Shown: positions 1 to 7,849, counted from the stretch's first letter. The stretch is DNA of 64,000 nt from an uncultured Oscillospiraceae bacterium (GCA_910588625.1 CAJUQN010000002.1:89780-153779); one strand, 5' to 3'. Notes: generated by a model from the letters alone, not told the origin. Numbers and translations are program-made.

Positions 1-35
1 GGGCCGTGGGACTCGCCAAAAATGGAATATCTCAT
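1..35 (-). CDS. aroC: Chorismate synthase, N-terminus only (cut by window edge)
   Basis: The minus strand reads ATG at 35-33 and then translates as MRYSIFGESHG up to the edge. FGESHG is the hallmark N-terminus of chorismate synthase, which makes chorismate from EPSP, the product of AroA. A good ribosome site (AAAGGAG, about 7 bases upstream) lies at about 43-49. It follows the GNAT gene by about 75 bases on the same strand, so it is probably the next gene of the aro operon. Only about 12 codons are visible, so the call rests on the motif plus the operon context. Confidence 0.8.
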   Translation of the reverse strand, partial: MRYSIFGESHG

Positions 36-50
36 GATGGCACTCCTTTC

Positions 51-82
51 CTTCCTTTTTTCTTTGAAAAGAAAAAAGGAAG
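51..82 (-). repeat. AT-rich perfect inverted repeat upstream of aroC
   Basis: Two 15-base arms (51-65 and 68-82) separated by 2 bases form a near-perfect A/T-rich palindrome. It sits between the GNAT stop codon and the aroC ribosome site. It lacks the GC-rich stem of a normal terminator. It may be an mRNA processing or stability hairpin, or a small intergenic repeat. Confidence 0.6.
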
Positions 83-109
83 CGAAAAAAGAAACTTTTA
101 GACGTTCTC

Positions 110-652
110 TCAAGAAAGGGCAATCCAATAACGCTCCAGGTCCCTATGCTCCTTCGGCTCGTGAACGGTGCTCTCATACACGCCGCCGTTGGCTAGGATG
201 GTGCGGCGGCTTCCCTCGTTGTCATTGCGACAGGAGATGAGCACCCTGTCAAAGCCAAGCTCTTTACAGTAAGGCAGCATCAGGCGCAGCTGTTCCTTGG
301 CATAGCCCTTGCGCTGCTCGCTGGGCCGGACGGAGTAGCCGATGTGCCCGCCGAACTTCTCCAGATAGTCGGTGAAGTAGTGCCGCACCTGGATCATGCC
401 CACTAGCTTGCTGTCGGATTCCCGGATGCTCAGGAATTGGGTGGTCTGCGCATACGCTTCCGGAACGGTGCTTCTATCGGCAAACAGGAGGATCTCCGGT
501 AGCCACTCTCTCCAGAGTTTTTCCGGGGCGTCAATTTTATGCAGGGCGCTGGTGCCATCCATGGAGAGGCCGGCGCTGACAAATTCCTGCCGGTAGGCCC
601 ACACCTGGTCCAGATACGCCTCAGAGGGAAGGATCAATTTTATCGTGTCCAT
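110..652 (-). CDS. GNAT family N-acetyltransferase
   Basis: The 180-aa protein has the GNAT fold layout. The acetyl-CoA-binding motif A region is near residues 105-125, where GHIGYSVRPSEQRKGYA contains the Q/R-x-x-G-x-A type pyrophosphate loop. The later stretch CRNDNEGSRRTILANGG is motif B-like. The substrate cannot be told from sequence; many close relatives are simply annotated acetyltransferases. It starts 10 bases after aroA and precedes aroC, so it is probably co-transcribed with the aro genes, though there is no evidence that it acts in the pathway. Confidence 0.85.
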   Translation of the reverse strand: MDTIKLILPSEAYLDQVWAYRQEFVSAGLSMDGTSALHKIDAPEKLWREWLPEILLFADRSTVPEAYAQTTQFLSIRESDSKLVGMIQVRHYFTDYLEKFGGHIGYSVRPSEQRKGYAKEQLRLMLPYCKELGFDRVLISCRNDNEGSRRTILANGGVYESTVHEPKEHRDLERYWIALS

Positions 653-662
653 CTGGTATCAC

Positions 663-1901
663 TCAATTCGTTTTTTGAATTTTTCCGCCCAGGACTTCAT
701 AGTCCTCCCAGAAATTGGGGTAGGACTTGGCCACGCACTCCGCGCCCAGCACGGTGACGGGTTTTTCGCACCGTGTGGCGGCGATGGCGGCCATCATAGC
801 GATGCGGTGGTCGTTGAAGCTGTCCACGGTAACACCGCCATGCAGCATTCCCCTGCCCCGGATGGTGAGGGAATCCGGCCCCTCGGCCACATCCGCGCCC
901 AGGGCCTTGAGCACCGCCGTGACGGAGGCCAAGCGGTCGCTTTCCTTGATGCGCAGGCGGGCGGCGTTGCCAATGTGGGTGGTGCAGCCGGGACGGAGAG
1001 CCGCCATAGCCGCCAGGGGGGGAACCAAATCGGGGCAGTTGGACACGTCAAGGCCCGTGTCCTTCATCTGAGACAGACGGCCAAAAAAGCCGTCGATGGC
1101 CCGGTCCCCCTGGGCGGAGGGCCAGTTCAGGCCGGAGAGTTCCACCGGGCTGTCCAGAAATTTGGCAGCGTACCAAAATGCCGCCTGGGACCAGTCCGCT
1201 TCCACCGTGAGGCTGTGCGGCTGGTAGAGCTGGTTTCCGGGGATGAACCAGCCGTTTTTCCGTTCCTCGATACGGACGTTGAACCACTGAAGGGCCTCCA
1301 ACGTCATGTCAATATACCCCCAGCTTTCTAAATTGGAGGTGAGGACAATTTCGGAATCCCCGTCCAGCAGAGGCAGGGCGTACAGCAGCCCGGTGATAAA
1401 CTGGGAGGACACGTTGCCGGGAAGCTGATAGGTCCCCGGCGTGAGCAGCCCGGCGATGGTGAGCACGCCGTCCTTTTGCTCGTGAAAGACGCCCTTTTCA
1501 TCGAACAGGTCGAAATAGGGCTTTTGCGGCCGCTCCATCAGCCGTCCCCGGCCAGTGAAAATGCCGCCGCCCCGCACCGCCAGCGCCACAGGAATGAGGA
1601 ACCGCAGCGTGGACCCGCTCTCCCCGCAGTCCAGCCGGGGGTAGGCCAGGCGCCGCAGGGGGGACATGGCGTTTGCCCCCATGCCCCGGACGGTGACGGT
1701 GGAGCCATCCCGCGAAAGCTCCGCGCCCAGGTTTTCCAGACAGCTCATGGTGGCCTCGATGTCCTGAGAGTAGGCCACGTTAGAAATGACACACTCCCCG
1801 TCCGCCAGGGCGGCTGCGATGAGGACCCGGTGGGCCTGGGACTTAGAGGGCGGCGGGGTGACAGTTCCAGATAACCTGCCGGGGGTGATAGTGATGTTCA
1901 T
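663..1901 (-). CDS. aroA: 3-phosphoshikimate 1-carboxyvinyltransferase (EPSP synthase)
   Basis: The 412-aa enzyme transfers the enolpyruvyl group of PEP to shikimate-3-phosphate, the sixth step of the shikimate pathway, in the cytosol. Visible family signatures are the N-terminal PPSKSQAHR (substrate-binding lysine), LDCGESGSTLRF (PEP-binding and glyphosate-contact loop in its clostridial form), RIKESDRL and the C-terminal DHRIAMMAAIA. Length is normal for the family. It lies about 40 bases downstream of aroB in the same operon. Confidence 0.96.
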   Translation of the reverse strand: MNITITPGRLSGTVTPPPSKSQAHRVLIAAALADGECVISNVAYSQDIEATMSCLENLGAELSRDGSTVTVRGMGANAMSPLRRLAYPRLDCGESGSTLRFLIPVALAVRGGGIFTGRGRLMERPQKPYFDLFDEKGVFHEQKDGVLTIAGLLTPGTYQLPGNVSSQFITGLLYALPLLDGDSEIVLTSNLESWGYIDMTLEALQWFNVRIEERKNGWFIPGNQLYQPHSLTVEADWSQAAFWYAAKFLDSPVELSGLNWPSAQGDRAIDGFFGRLSQMKDTGLDVSNCPDLVPPLAAMAALRPGCTTHIGNAARLRIKESDRLASVTAVLKALGADVAEGPDSLTIRGRGMLHGGVTVDSFNDHRIAMMAAIAATRCEKPVTVLGAECVAKSYPNFWEDYEVLGGKIQKTN

Positions 1902-1940
1902 AGCGGCCTCCTTACGTGATTGGCCCCCACAGGGGGAAGG

Positions 1941-3002
1941 CTATAACAGCTTTAACAGCGCGTTTTTAGAAATCTTGTGGGGGACGGCGTGGCCCATGCG
2001 GTCCAGCAGGATGACGGTGATGTCCGCCCCGGCGCCCTTTTTGTCCCGGCCCACGGCGGCGGCGTAGTCCTCGGCGGAGCACGGAATGAAGGTGGGCAGG
2101 CCAAGGCCCGCCAGGGTGCTTTCCAGCTGGCCGGACAGCTCCGCCGGGGTGACGCCCAGCGACACGCCCAGCTTGGCCGCGGCGCACATGCCCGCCGCCA
2201 CCGCCTCGCCGTGGTTCCATTCGGTGTAATGCCCCGCCAGCTCGTAGGCATGGCCCAGCGTGTGGCCGAAGTTCAAAATCATCCGGAGCCCGGTATCCAG
2301 CTCGTCATCTATGACCACTTGGCGTTTAATATCACAGCAGGTATACAAAATGTGTTCGATATCTGCCATCAGCGCCTGTCGAGAGGGCCGGACGGCCAGG
2401 AAGTTGAAAAAGTCCTTGTCCCAGATACAGCCGTACTTGACCACCTCAGCCATCCCCGCCATGAACACGGGGAGCGGCAAAGAGTCCAGCGTGTCCGGGT
2501 CCATGAGAACCAGGCGGGGCTGGTAGAACGCCCCGGCCAGGTTTTTGCCGTGGTCCAGGTCCACGGCCACCTTGCCACCTACAGAGGAGTCAACCTGGGC
2601 CAGCAGAGTGGTGGGAATTTGGACAAAGGCCACCCCCCGCAGGATGGTGGCTGCGGCGAAGCCCGCCAGATCCCCCACCACACCGCCGCCCAGGGCCACC
2701 ACGCCGTCGGTACGGGTCAGGCCGAACTCCATGAAGTCCTCCCACAGCTCGGTGAGCAGGCCGGGGTTCTTGCTGGACTCACCGGCGGGGATGACCGCGC
2801 CCCAGCACTGAAAACCGGCCCCCTCCAGGCTGGCTTTCAGCTTGGCAAAGTAGAGAGGGTGAACATTGGTGTCGGTGACGACGGCCAGCTTTTGGGCACG
2901 GGGCAGAAGGGCCTGGAGGCACTCCCCGGCCTGGGACAAGACCCCCCGCTCGATCACGATGTCGTACTCCCGGCCCGGAAGGGCTACGGTGAGGGTTTTC
3001 AT
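1941..3002 (-). CDS. aroB: 3-dehydroquinate synthase
   Basis: The 353-aa NAD- and metal-dependent enzyme cyclises DAHP to 3-dehydroquinate, step two of the shikimate pathway. Signatures are ALGGGVVGDLAGFAA (NAD-binding), QIPTTLLAQVDSSVGGK (active site) and NFGHTLGHAYE with metal-ligand histidines near residue 250. The ATG at 3002 has a GAGG-type ribosome site. It sits 13 bases after the DUF6054 gene, and substrate flow runs AroF to AroB within one operon. Confidence 0.97.
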   Translation of the reverse strand: MKTLTVALPGREYDIVIERGVLSQAGECLQALLPRAQKLAVVTDTNVHPLYFAKLKASLEGAGFQCWGAVIPAGESSKNPGLLTELWEDFMEFGLTRTDGVVALGGGVVGDLAGFAAATILRGVAFVQIPTTLLAQVDSSVGGKVAVDLDHGKNLAGAFYQPRLVLMDPDTLDSLPLPVFMAGMAEVVKYGCIWDKDFFNFLAVRPSRQALMADIEHILYTCCDIKRQVVIDDELDTGLRMILNFGHTLGHAYELAGHYTEWNHGEAVAAGMCAAAKLGVSLGVTPAELSGQLESTLAGLGLPTFIPCSAEDYAAAVGRDKKGAGADITVILLDRMGHAVPHKISKNALLKLL

Positions 3003-3015
3003 TGCAGATTCCTCC

Positions 3016-3348
3016 TTAGAGCTGATCCACTACACTGGCTAGGGTGTCCAGGAAGGACTCCTCGCCCCAGGTGTTGATCTTGAAGAACATGGCTTGACTG
3101 CCCCCAGCGGTAATGGCGGTGAGATGGAGCTGGTCTCCCTCCCCCGCCAGGGTGAGGGAGAGGGCCACCCGGTTGCTGCCGCTCCAGCTGTACCGTTCGA
3201 ACATCCGCACCGCCACTTGAACGGGGCCGATGGTGAAGTCCGTGCGGTCCTCCAGGGTGGCGGACATACTGCCGTTCAGTACGGCGTCCTCCAAACGGGA
3301 CAACACCGCGTTAAAGTTGCCGGTAATGACACGTTCTAATTTAGCCAT
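3016..3348 (-). CDS. DUF6054 family protein
   Basis: This small 110-aa protein of unknown function starts at the ATG at 3348, which has an AAGGAG site about 9 bases upstream; an in-frame ATG further up lacks one. No signal peptide or membrane segment is seen. The sequence alternates short hydrophobic strands (VQVAVRMFERYSW, VALSLTLAG, LHLTAITAG) as in a small alpha/beta fold. The family assignment is from memory of similar clostridial proteins. It lies between aroF and aroB on the same strand, so it is presumably co-regulated with aromatic biosynthesis, but no enzymatic motif is visible. Confidence 0.75.
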   Translation of the reverse strand: MAKLERVITGNFNAVLSRLEDAVLNGSMSATLEDRTDFTIGPVQVAVRMFERYSWSGSNRVALSLTLAGEGDQLHLTAITAGGSQAMFFKINTWGEESFLDTLASVVDQL

Positions 3349-3443
3349 GACCAAATTCTCCTTCCTGTCTGAGTACAGCATCCTTCACACCAGTTGGCCT
3401 TCGATTGACAGCTTGCTCTCGCGGGGAGAGGCCTCGCGCTGTC

Positions 3444-4463
3444 CTAAGCCAGCGTTTTTCCCATCAGTTCTATGAGCGGATTCAGCTTGCCCATCAGGTG
3501 TCGGAACTTCTCCGGAGTCAGGGACTGGGCTCCGTCGCACTTGGCGCAGGGCGGGTTGTTGTGGACCTCCACCATGAGGCCGTCCGCGCCCACAGCCACG
3601 GCGGCCATGGCCAGGGGCTCCACCATCCAGTACATTCCGGCGGCGTGGGAGGGGTCCACCACAATGGGCAGATGGCTCATCTTCCGGATGGCCGGAATGG
3701 CGGAAAGATCCAGAGTGTTGCGGGTGTAGGTTTCGAAGGTGCGGACCCCCCGCTCGCACAGGGTGACGTTCTCATTGCCCGCGGCCATGATATACTCTGC
3801 GGACATAATCCACTCCTCGTAGGTGTTGGACAGGCCCCGTTTCAGCAGGATGGGCTTGGACAGCTTGCCCACCTCTTTGAGCAGGTCGAAGTTCTGCATA
3901 TTCCGGGCGCCCACCTGGACCAGGTCCACCTTCTCCTCAAACAGCCCGCAGTAGCGGGGGGCCATGATCTCGGACACGATGGGAAGGCCCGTAGCGGCTT
4001 TGGCCTCCATCAGGAGATCCAAGCCGTCGGTGCCCATGCCCTGGAAGGAGTAGGGGGAGGTGCGGGGCTTGAACGCGCCGCCCCGGAGCAGGGACGCTCC
4101 CGCCTCCTTCACGTCCTGGGCCACGCCGGTGATCTGCTCCTCACTCTCCACCGAGCAGGGTCCGGCGATGACGGCGAACTTGTCCCCGCCGATGGACACG
4201 CCGGACACGTCCGCCACGGTGTCCTCGGGGTGGAACTTGCGGTTGGCCTTCTTGTAGGGCTCCTGAACGCGCATGACGCGTTCCACGTCGTCGTTCAGGG
4301 ACAGTTTGTCCATGTCGATGTGGGCGGTGTCGCCCACCAGGCCCAGGATGGAACAGCCCACGCCGTTGGTGATGCCCACAGTGACGCCGTGATTGTGCTC
4401 CAGCTGGGCGACGAGGGTTTGAATTTTTTCCTGGCTTACGCCGGGCTTCATGACGATTACCAT
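3444..4463 (-). CDS. aroF: 3-deoxy-7-phosphoheptulonate synthase (DAHP synthase, type I beta)
   Basis: The 339-aa committed enzyme of aromatic biosynthesis condenses PEP and erythrose-4-phosphate. Residues 1-70 form the ferredoxin-like regulatory domain of Thermotoga-type DAHP synthases, the usual site of Tyr/Phe feedback. The barrel follows, with AVIAGPCSVES, LRGGAFKPRTSPYSFQG, LLKRG and VVDPSHAAG. It is the first full-length gene after the promoter and leader peptide, so it appears to be controlled by both attenuation (see 4481-4665) and allostery. The ribosome site GAGGAG lies about 9 bases before the ATG. Confidence 0.97.
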   Translation of the reverse strand: MVIVMKPGVSQEKIQTLVAQLEHNHGVTVGITNGVGCSILGLVGDTAHIDMDKLSLNDDVERVMRVQEPYKKANRKFHPEDTVADVSGVSIGGDKFAVIAGPCSVESEEQITGVAQDVKEAGASLLRGGAFKPRTSPYSFQGMGTDGLDLLMEAKAATGLPIVSEIMAPRYCGLFEEKVDLVQVGARNMQNFDLLKEVGKLSKPILLKRGLSNTYEEWIMSAEYIMAAGNENVTLCERGVRTFETYTRNTLDLSAIPAIRKMSHLPIVVDPSHAAGMYWMVEPLAMAAVAVGADGLMVEVHNNPPCAKCDGAQSLTPEKFRHLMGKLNPLIELMGKTLA

Positions 4464-4480
4464 AAATTAAGACTCCTCTC

Positions 4481-4529
4481 AAAATAAAAGGAAGCCCACG
4501 GTCCGCAGATACGCGGTCCATGAGCTTCC
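4481..4529 (-). terminator. Attenuator (intrinsic terminator) of the aro operon
   Basis: On the minus strand, arms at 4529-4514 and 4505-4490 (GGAAGCTCATGGACCG with CGGACCGTGGGCTTCC) form a 16-base-pair stem with two wobbles and one mismatch and an 8-base loop. TTTTATTTT follows. It lies between the leader peptide stop (4570) and the aroF start (4463). Its 5' arm can alternatively pair with the end of the leader coding region: CTCA....CCGCG at 4512-4524 with CGCGG....TGAG at 4569-4581. This is the arrangement of a translation-coupled attenuator. Confidence 0.85.
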
Positions 4530-4569
4530 CAAAGGGTACAAATTCAGGCGGGGCCTGCCGCCCCCTCAC

Positions 4570-4665
4570 TCACGCGCCGCGTTTCTCCATGCCAAAATAG
4601 CCGGACAGGATAAATCGAGTCCAGCCAAAGGTAAAGGTGAAGCTGTGGGCGTTGGAATGGGTCAT
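4570..4665 (-). CDS. Aromatic amino acid leader peptide (31 aa)
   Basis: The ATG at 4665 is preceded by GAGGT 6-7 bases upstream. The 31-aa peptide contains five Phe, one Trp and one Tyr between residues 9 and 24 (core FTFTFGWTRF, then YF) and two His near the start. The last four codons overlap antiterminator strand 2. It encodes no recognisable domain and is followed by a strong intrinsic terminator before aroF. By analogy with the pheA and trp leaders of enterobacteria, ribosome stalling at the aromatic codons would leave strand 2 free and allow read-through. Confidence 0.85.
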   Translation of the reverse strand: MTHSNAHSFTFTFGWTRFILSGYFGMEKRGA

Positions 4666-4697
4666 GTGGTTACCTCGCTGATTTTGAGTGGGGTCCA

Positions 4698-4728
4698 TAT
4701 CACAGGCGCGCGGCGCCGCTGTGATAGG
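4698..4728 (-). promoter_or_regulatory. 5' UTR inverted repeat of the aro leader (possible protector strand)
   Basis: The stretch contains TATCACAG and CTGTGATA as perfect 8-base inverted arms around a GC-rich core, just downstream of the predicted transcript start (about 4732). The core includes GCGCCGCG, the exact complement of CGCGGCGC inside antiterminator strand 2. It could be a stem at the RNA 5' end, a strand-1 element that traps strand 2 when the leader is untranslated, or a protein operator. Sequence alone does not decide. Confidence 0.55.
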
Positions 4729-4738
4729 AACTGGAGAT

Positions 4739-4767
4739 ATTATATACTTTAATGCGGTGAAATGCAA
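4739..4767 (-). promoter_or_regulatory. Sigma-A promoter of the aro operon
   Basis: Minus strand: -35 TTGCAT (4767-4762), 17-base spacer, -10 TATAAT (4744-4739). Transcription would start near 4732, about 67 bases before the leader peptide ATG. Confidence 0.8.
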
Positions 4768-4775
4768 GTATTAAT

Positions 4776-6260
4776 TTATTTGTGATAGAGCTGGCTCCCC
4801 TGATACCGGGGCGTGCAGGTCAGCCGCAGGCCCAACTTGGAGTAGGTCCCGCTGTCGGCGGCGGTGAGGATGACGGAGGAGTGGGCCTCGCAGTCCCGCA
4901 GCTTGTCCAGGTTGTCCAGCGCCCGGGTGGCCAAGGGCACCGTAGCGGAGGAGATCGCCAGCGCGATGAGCACCTCATCGCTGTGCAGGCGGGGGTTGCG
5001 GCTGCCCAGGTGTCCGGTTTTCAGGGCCTGGATGGGCTCGATGGCCTCCCGTGTGATGAGGTGGACGGCGTCGTCGATGCCCGCCAGCATTTTCAGCGCG
5101 TCCAGCAGGGCGGCGGAGGTGGCCCCCATCAAATCTGACGTCTTGCCTGTGACCACCGTGCCGTCCGGGAGCTGGATGGCGGCGGCGGGCTCGCCGGTCT
5201 CCTCCGCCTTGGCCTCGGCGGCGGCAATGACCGGCCGCAGCTCCGGGTCCGCGTGGGCCTGCTTGGTCAGCAGCTCCAGCTTGTAGACGATCTCATCGCT
5301 CCCCTGCCCCCGGCGGCGGTCGCACAGGGCGGAGTAGTAGCGGCGGATGATCTCCTGCTTGGCGGCGTCGCACACCGCCTCGTCGTCGGTGATGCAGAAG
5401 CCCACCATGTTGACCCCCATGTCCGTGGGGGACTTATAGGGACTCTCCCCCATGATCTCCTCGAACATGGCCTGGAGGACGGGAAACACCTCCACGTCCC
5501 GGTTATAGTTGACGGTGGTCTCCTCATAGGCTTGCAGGTGGAAGGGGTCGATCATGTTCACGTCGTTCAGATCCGCCGTGGCGGCCTCATAGGCCAGGTT
5601 CACCGGGTGCTTGAGGGGCAGGTTCCAGATGGGGAAGGTCTCGAATTTGGCATATCCGGCCATCACGCCCCGGTTGTGGTGGTGGTAGAGCTGGGACAGG
5701 CAGGTCGCCATCTTCCCGGAGCCGGGGCCGGGGGCGGTGACCACCACCAGGGGGCGGGTGGTCTCGATGTAATCGTTGCGGCCGAAGCCCTGGTCAGACA
5801 TGATATGCCCCACGTCGTGGGGATAACCGGGGATGGGATAATGCAGGTAGACTGTTACGCCCAAATCCTCCAGACGGCGCTTGAAGGCGTCCGCAGAGGG
5901 CTGGGCGGCGTAGCGGGTGATGACCACGCTGCCCACATACAGCCCTTCCCCGCGGAAGGTGTCGATGAGGCGCAAAACGTCCTCGTCGTAGGTAATGCCC
6001 AGGTCGCCCCGGACTTTGTTTTGCTCAATATCGGCGGCGTTGATGGCCACCACGATCTCCGCGCTGTCCCGCAGCTCCAGCAGCATCCGGATTTTGCTGT
6101 CCGGAGCAAAGCCGGGCAGGACCCGGGCGGCGTGGTAGTCGTCAAACAGCTTGCCGCCAAACTCCAGGTACAGCTTGCCGCCGAACTGGGCGATGCGCTC
6201 CCGGATGCGGGCGGACTGGGTCTCCACATAGCGCTGGTTGTCAAATCCGACCTTGGACAT
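4776..6260 (-). CDS. DUF1846 domain-containing protein
   Basis: The 494-aa soluble protein matches the full length of the DUF1846 family, which is common in Firmicutes and has no assigned biochemical role. A glycine-rich loop VVTAPGPGSGKMATCLSQLYH (about residues 177-197) resembles a nucleotide-binding P-loop. Conserved-looking segments include KFETFPIWNLPLKHPVN and HLGSRNPRLHSDEVLIALAISSAT. It has its own promoter (6326-6354), divergent from thiI, and ends just ahead of the aro promoter. Family membership is confident; function is unknown. Confidence 0.9.
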   Translation of the reverse strand: MSKVGFDNQRYVETQSARIRERIAQFGGKLYLEFGGKLFDDYHAARVLPGFAPDSKIRMLLELRDSAEIVVAINAADIEQNKVRGDLGITYDEDVLRLIDTFRGEGLYVGSVVITRYAAQPSADAFKRRLEDLGVTVYLHYPIPGYPHDVGHIMSDQGFGRNDYIETTRPLVVVTAPGPGSGKMATCLSQLYHHHNRGVMAGYAKFETFPIWNLPLKHPVNLAYEAATADLNDVNMIDPFHLQAYEETTVNYNRDVEVFPVLQAMFEEIMGESPYKSPTDMGVNMVGFCITDDEAVCDAAKQEIIRRYYSALCDRRRGQGSDEIVYKLELLTKQAHADPELRPVIAAAEAKAEETGEPAAAIQLPDGTVVTGKTSDLMGATSAALLDALKMLAGIDDAVHLITREAIEPIQALKTGHLGSRNPRLHSDEVLIALAISSATVPLATRALDNLDKLRDCEAHSSVILTAADSGTYSKLGLRLTCTPRYQGSQLYHK

Positions 6261-6325
6261 GATTTTGGGGCCCGCTCCTGGCGCGGCCCCGTCCCCCCTC
6301 TCGTCTGTAAACGAACACGCATACT

Positions 6326-6354
6326 ATCTTATCACATCCGGGCGCTTTGGGCAA
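6326..6354 (-). promoter_or_regulatory. Promoter of the DUF1846 gene
   Basis: Minus strand: -35 TTGCCC (6354-6349), 17-base spacer, -10 TAAGAT (6331-6326), about 65 bases before the ATG at 6260. Confidence 0.6.
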
Positions 6355-6377
6355 GGGTGTTTTCCCACCCGCCGCCC

Positions 6378-6406
6378 TTGACAGGGACCGTCCGGCCCTG
6401 TAAAAT
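6378..6406 (+). promoter_or_regulatory. Promoter of thiI
   Basis: -35 TTGACA (6378-6383), 17-base spacer, -10 TAAAAT (6401-6406). It predicts a start near 6413 and a short leader of about 27 bases before the thiI ATG at 6440. Confidence 0.7.
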
Positions 6407-6439
6407 AGGAGGACAAAACATGGAAAGCAAGGGAAGATT

Positions 6440-7612
6440 ATGCGCGAGATTATCCTGCTCAAGCAGGGGGAAATGGTGCTCAAGGGCCTGAACCGCCGGG
6501 GCTTTGAGGAGAAAATGATGGGCAACGCCAAGCGGCGGCTGAAAAAGTTTGGGTCCTTTAAGGTGCATACCCGCCAGTCCACCACCTATGTGGAGCCGCT
6601 GGACGACAACGCCGACTTTGAGGGCGCGTGGGAGGCCATGGGCAAGGTGTTCGGCGCGGTGGGGGTGTGCCGGGCCCGGGCTTGTCCCAAGGACAAGGAC
6701 GAGATCGTCAGATGCGCCGTGGATTACCTGGGGGACAAGCTCAGCGCGGCGAAGTCCTTCAAGGTGGAGTCCAAGCGGGCGGATAAAACGTTCCCCATGA
6801 CCTCCATCCAGCTGTCCCAGTACGTGGGGGGTGAGCTCCACGACCGTTACCCCCACCTGACGGCGGATATGCACCACCCGGAATTGACGGTCCACGTGGA
6901 GGTCCGGGACTTCGACGCCTACATCCACGCCGACCCGGAGCCGGGAGCGGGGGGCCTGCCCGTGGGCATGGGGGGCCGGGCGCTGTCCCTGCTGTCCGGC
7001 GGCATCGACTCTCCCGTTGCCTCCTGGATGGTGGCCAAGCGGGGGGTCATTGTGGACATGATCCACTATTACTCTTACCCGTACACTTCGCCGGAGGCCA
7101 AGGAAAAGGTGCTGGATTTGGCCCGGCTGCTGGTGCCCTACACGGGGAAGCAGTGCGTCCATGTGGTGCCGTTCACGAAAATTCAGGAGGAATTGCGGCG
7201 GTCCTGTCCGGAGGAGCTGTTCACCATCCTCATGCGGCGGTTCATGATGCGCATTGCCTGCCGGGTGGCGGAGAAGAACGGGATACAGGCGCTGGTGACG
7301 GGGGAGTCGGTGGGCCAGGTGGCCAGCCAGACCCTGGACGCGCTGGCGTGTACGGACGCGGTGTGCACCATTCCCGTTCTGCGGCCCGTCATTGCGATGG
7401 ATAAGGAGGAAATCGTCCGGGTGGCCCGGAAGATCGGGACCTTTGAGACCTCTATCCTGCCTTATGAGGACTGCTGTACCGTATTTACGCCCAAGCACCC
7501 CCGGACCAAGCCGAAAATCGAGGAGCTTGAAGAGGCGGAAAAGGTCCTTGACGTAGAGGCCATGGTGGAGGAGGCCGTCAGCGGCATCGAGCGGGTTATG
7601 CTTGACTTGTGA
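6440..7612 (+). CDS. thiI: tRNA 4-thiouridine synthase ThiI
   Basis: The 390-aa enzyme activates U8 of tRNA by adenylation and transfers sulfur; it can also supply sulfur for thiamine. Layout: N-terminal ferredoxin-like and THUMP domains (about 1-165), then a PP-loop ATPase with LLSGGIDSPVASWM (S186 region), then YEDCCTVFTPKHPRTKP carrying the conserved cysteine. There is no C-terminal rhodanese domain, the usual state in Firmicutes, where a cysteine desulfurase partner provides sulfur. That partner gene is not in this window. The ATG at 6440 follows AAGGGAAG. Confidence 0.96.
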   Translation: MREIILLKQGEMVLKGLNRRGFEEKMMGNAKRRLKKFGSFKVHTRQSTTYVEPLDDNADFEGAWEAMGKVFGAVGVCRARACPKDKDEIVRCAVDYLGDKLSAAKSFKVESKRADKTFPMTSIQLSQYVGGELHDRYPHLTADMHHPELTVHVEVRDFDAYIHADPEPGAGGLPVGMGGRALSLLSGGIDSPVASWMVAKRGVIVDMIHYYSYPYTSPEAKEKVLDLARLLVPYTGKQCVHVVPFTKIQEELRRSCPEELFTILMRRFMMRIACRVAEKNGIQALVTGESVGQVASQTLDALACTDAVCTIPVLRPVIAMDKEEIVRVARKIGTFETSILPYEDCCTVFTPKHPRTKPKIEELEEAEKVLDVEAMVEEAVSGIERVMLDL

Positions 7613-7813
7613 GCAGTTTCACCGCGATTTGGAAACCGGAGAGAAACAGGGCCCGTTCCTCGAAAAAGGCCATCAGCTTCCGCTCGTCCAGAAAATCCTC
7701 CAGACGCTGAGTGTTCTCGCCGCCTAACAATTCGCGGAGCGCATGTTCCTGCCGGTTGGCACAGTGGGCCGCGTTTGCATATTAGGCTCCCGGTCCAGCA
7801 GGCCGCGAAGCAT
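7596..7813 (-). pseudogene. Remnant of a DUF6809-like protein gene (frameshifted)
   Basis: On the minus strand a convincing C-terminal reading frame (…ENTQRLEDFLDERKLMAFF…, then FLSGFQIAVKLL) ends at a TAA at 7596-7598, inside the antisense of the thiI 3' end. It looks like the tail of DUF6809 proteins, short helical proteins of clostridial accessory DNA. In its own frame it is closed upstream by a stop. Possible N-terminal residues (MLRGLLDREPN, ATG at 7813) lie in another frame, so at least one frameshift is needed. No intact gene remains. The family call is tentative. Confidence 0.5.
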
Positions 7814-7849
7814 ATAATCCTGGGCGTGTCAAGAGGCAGGAGAAAAATA

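Noticed and set aside
1977..3077. 366-codon plus-strand frame opposite aroB
   Set aside because: Antisense to a complete aroB; no recognisable protein family.
6420..6491. A 23-codon ORF with AGGAGG upstream, overlapping the thiI start out of frame
   Set aside because: The AGGAGG at 6407-6412 lies between the -10 box (6401-6406) and the predicted transcript start (about 6413), so it would not be in the mRNA.
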